Under the pieces are notes generated by a model. It saw nothing but the letters and a program-made list of their open reading frames with translations. It ran no database searches and was not told where the DNA came from. Made by a program: the position numbers and the translations under genes. Positions 34,657-35,019 of a stretch of 35,019 nucleotides of DNA are shown here, in pieces. Source of the stretch: Sciscionella sediminilitoris (GTDB lineage: Bacteria; Actinomycetota; Actinomycetes; Mycobacteriales; Pseudonocardiaceae); contig NZ_JALM01000087.1 of NCBI RefSeq assembly GCF_000737195.2, positions 1 through 35,019 on the forward strand, written 5' to 3'. The stretch's first letter is position 1; each line of letters starts with the position of its first letter.

Positions 34657-35019
34657 ATGACAGAGCTGTCACAGCCTTCGGAGCAGACGGCCGGTGAAAC
34701 CGAGCAGCCCCGGTGGCGGCTGATCGGGCCGGGCATCGTGGTCGCCGCGACCGGGGTCGGCGCCGGTGATCTCGTCGCGACCCTGATCGCGGGCAGCCGG
34801 TTCGGCTACACGCTGCTGTGGGCGGCGGTCATCGGGTGCCTGGTGAAGATCGGGCTCGCCGAGGCGGTCGGACGCTGGCATCTGGCGACCGGGGAGACCA
34901 TGTACTCGGGCTGGCGCTCCCTCGGCCGCTGGACGAGCTGGTACTTCGGGCCGTACATCGTCGTCTGGGGATTCGTTTACGGCGCGACGGCGATGTCGGC
35001 GGTCGCCCTGCCACTGGCC
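34657..35019 (+). CDS. Nramp-like membrane transporter, 5' part
   Basis: The first 121 codons of a membrane protein cut by the window end. After a polar N-terminus (1-20) comes RLIGPGIVVAATGVGAGDLVATLIAGS, then a second hydrophobic segment YTLLWAAVIGCLVKIGLAEAVG and WHLATGET, followed by a third near YIVVWGFVYGATAMSAVALPLA. This is the Nramp (divalent metal transporter) fold start. In canonical Nramp proteins the first helix carries DPGN, which binds metal; here the same position reads TGVGAGD, so canonical Mn/Fe transport is doubtful. The ATG at 34657 has no strong ribosome-binding site; the AT-rich stretch before it may hold the promoter. Confidence 0.82.
   Translation, partial: MTELSQPSEQTAGETEQPRWRLIGPGIVVAATGVGAGDLVATLIAGSRFGYTLLWAAVIGCLVKIGLAEAVGRWHLATGETMYSGWRSLGRWTSWYFGPYIVVWGFVYGATAMSAVALPLA

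Overview
The window is very GC-rich, uses GTG and TTG starts freely and packs genes into overlapping operons. It carries KstR, Hsa, Ksh and Ipd proteins, a mycothiol-type DinB-fold protein and a HelD-type RNA polymerase remodeller. This fits a mycolata or Pseudonocardiales-type actinomycete (Rhodococcus, Amycolatopsis, Saccharopolyspora and relatives); I cannot name the genus. Almost the whole window is a steroid (cholesterol or bile-acid type) catabolic region. M. tuberculosis Rv numbers are given from memory as family labels.

Layout. (1) 28-3551, minus: hsaA-hsaD-hsaC-hsaB, opening of rings A and B. Upstream, 3596-5086 minus is a KstD-like flavoprotein. (2) 5275-10195, plus: kstD, kshA, a small four-cysteine protein (Rv3527-like by position), kshB and a DinB/maleylpyruvate-isomerase-fold protein, with 4-nt overlaps between the first four. 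(3) 10217-17091, minus: chsE3 (fadE34 type), a fused chsE1-chsE2 acyl-CoA dehydrogenase, chsH2, chsH1 and ltp2, for side-chain removal. (4) 17224-17856, plus: kstR. (5) 17840-22767, minus: cysD, cysNC, a cytochrome P450 and a luciferase-like oxidoreductase, apparently one operon. (6) 22847-26449, plus: SnoaL-like protein, DUF1214-like protein, SDR and PAPS-dependent sulfotransferase (the last three resemble Rv3531c-Rv3530c-Rv3529c). (7) 26640-28856, plus: helD. (8) 28945-30624, minus: two SDRs (Rv3548c/Rv3549c-like), divergent from 30708-34094, plus: echA20, ipdA, ipdB, ipdC, for rings C and D. (9) 34099-34518, minus: a VOC protein; 34657 to the window end, plus: the start of an Nramp-like transporter.

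Regulation. Six sites match the KstR consensus TnnAACnnGTTnnA in 7 or 8 of 8 fixed positions: upstream of hsaA, two between the KstD-like gene and kstD, upstream of chsE3, upstream of kstR, and between cysD and the snoaL-like gene. A KstR2-like site (8 of 10 positions) lies between the SDR pair and echA20.

The most interesting part is 17840-26449. Sulfate-activation genes (making PAPS), a P450 and a sulfotransferase operon fire divergently from a promoter pair sharing one KstR-type operator. This suggests a steroid-inducible hydroxylation and sulfonation module inside a steroid degradation cluster. I saw no tRNA, rRNA, CRISPR array, transposase or phage gene.
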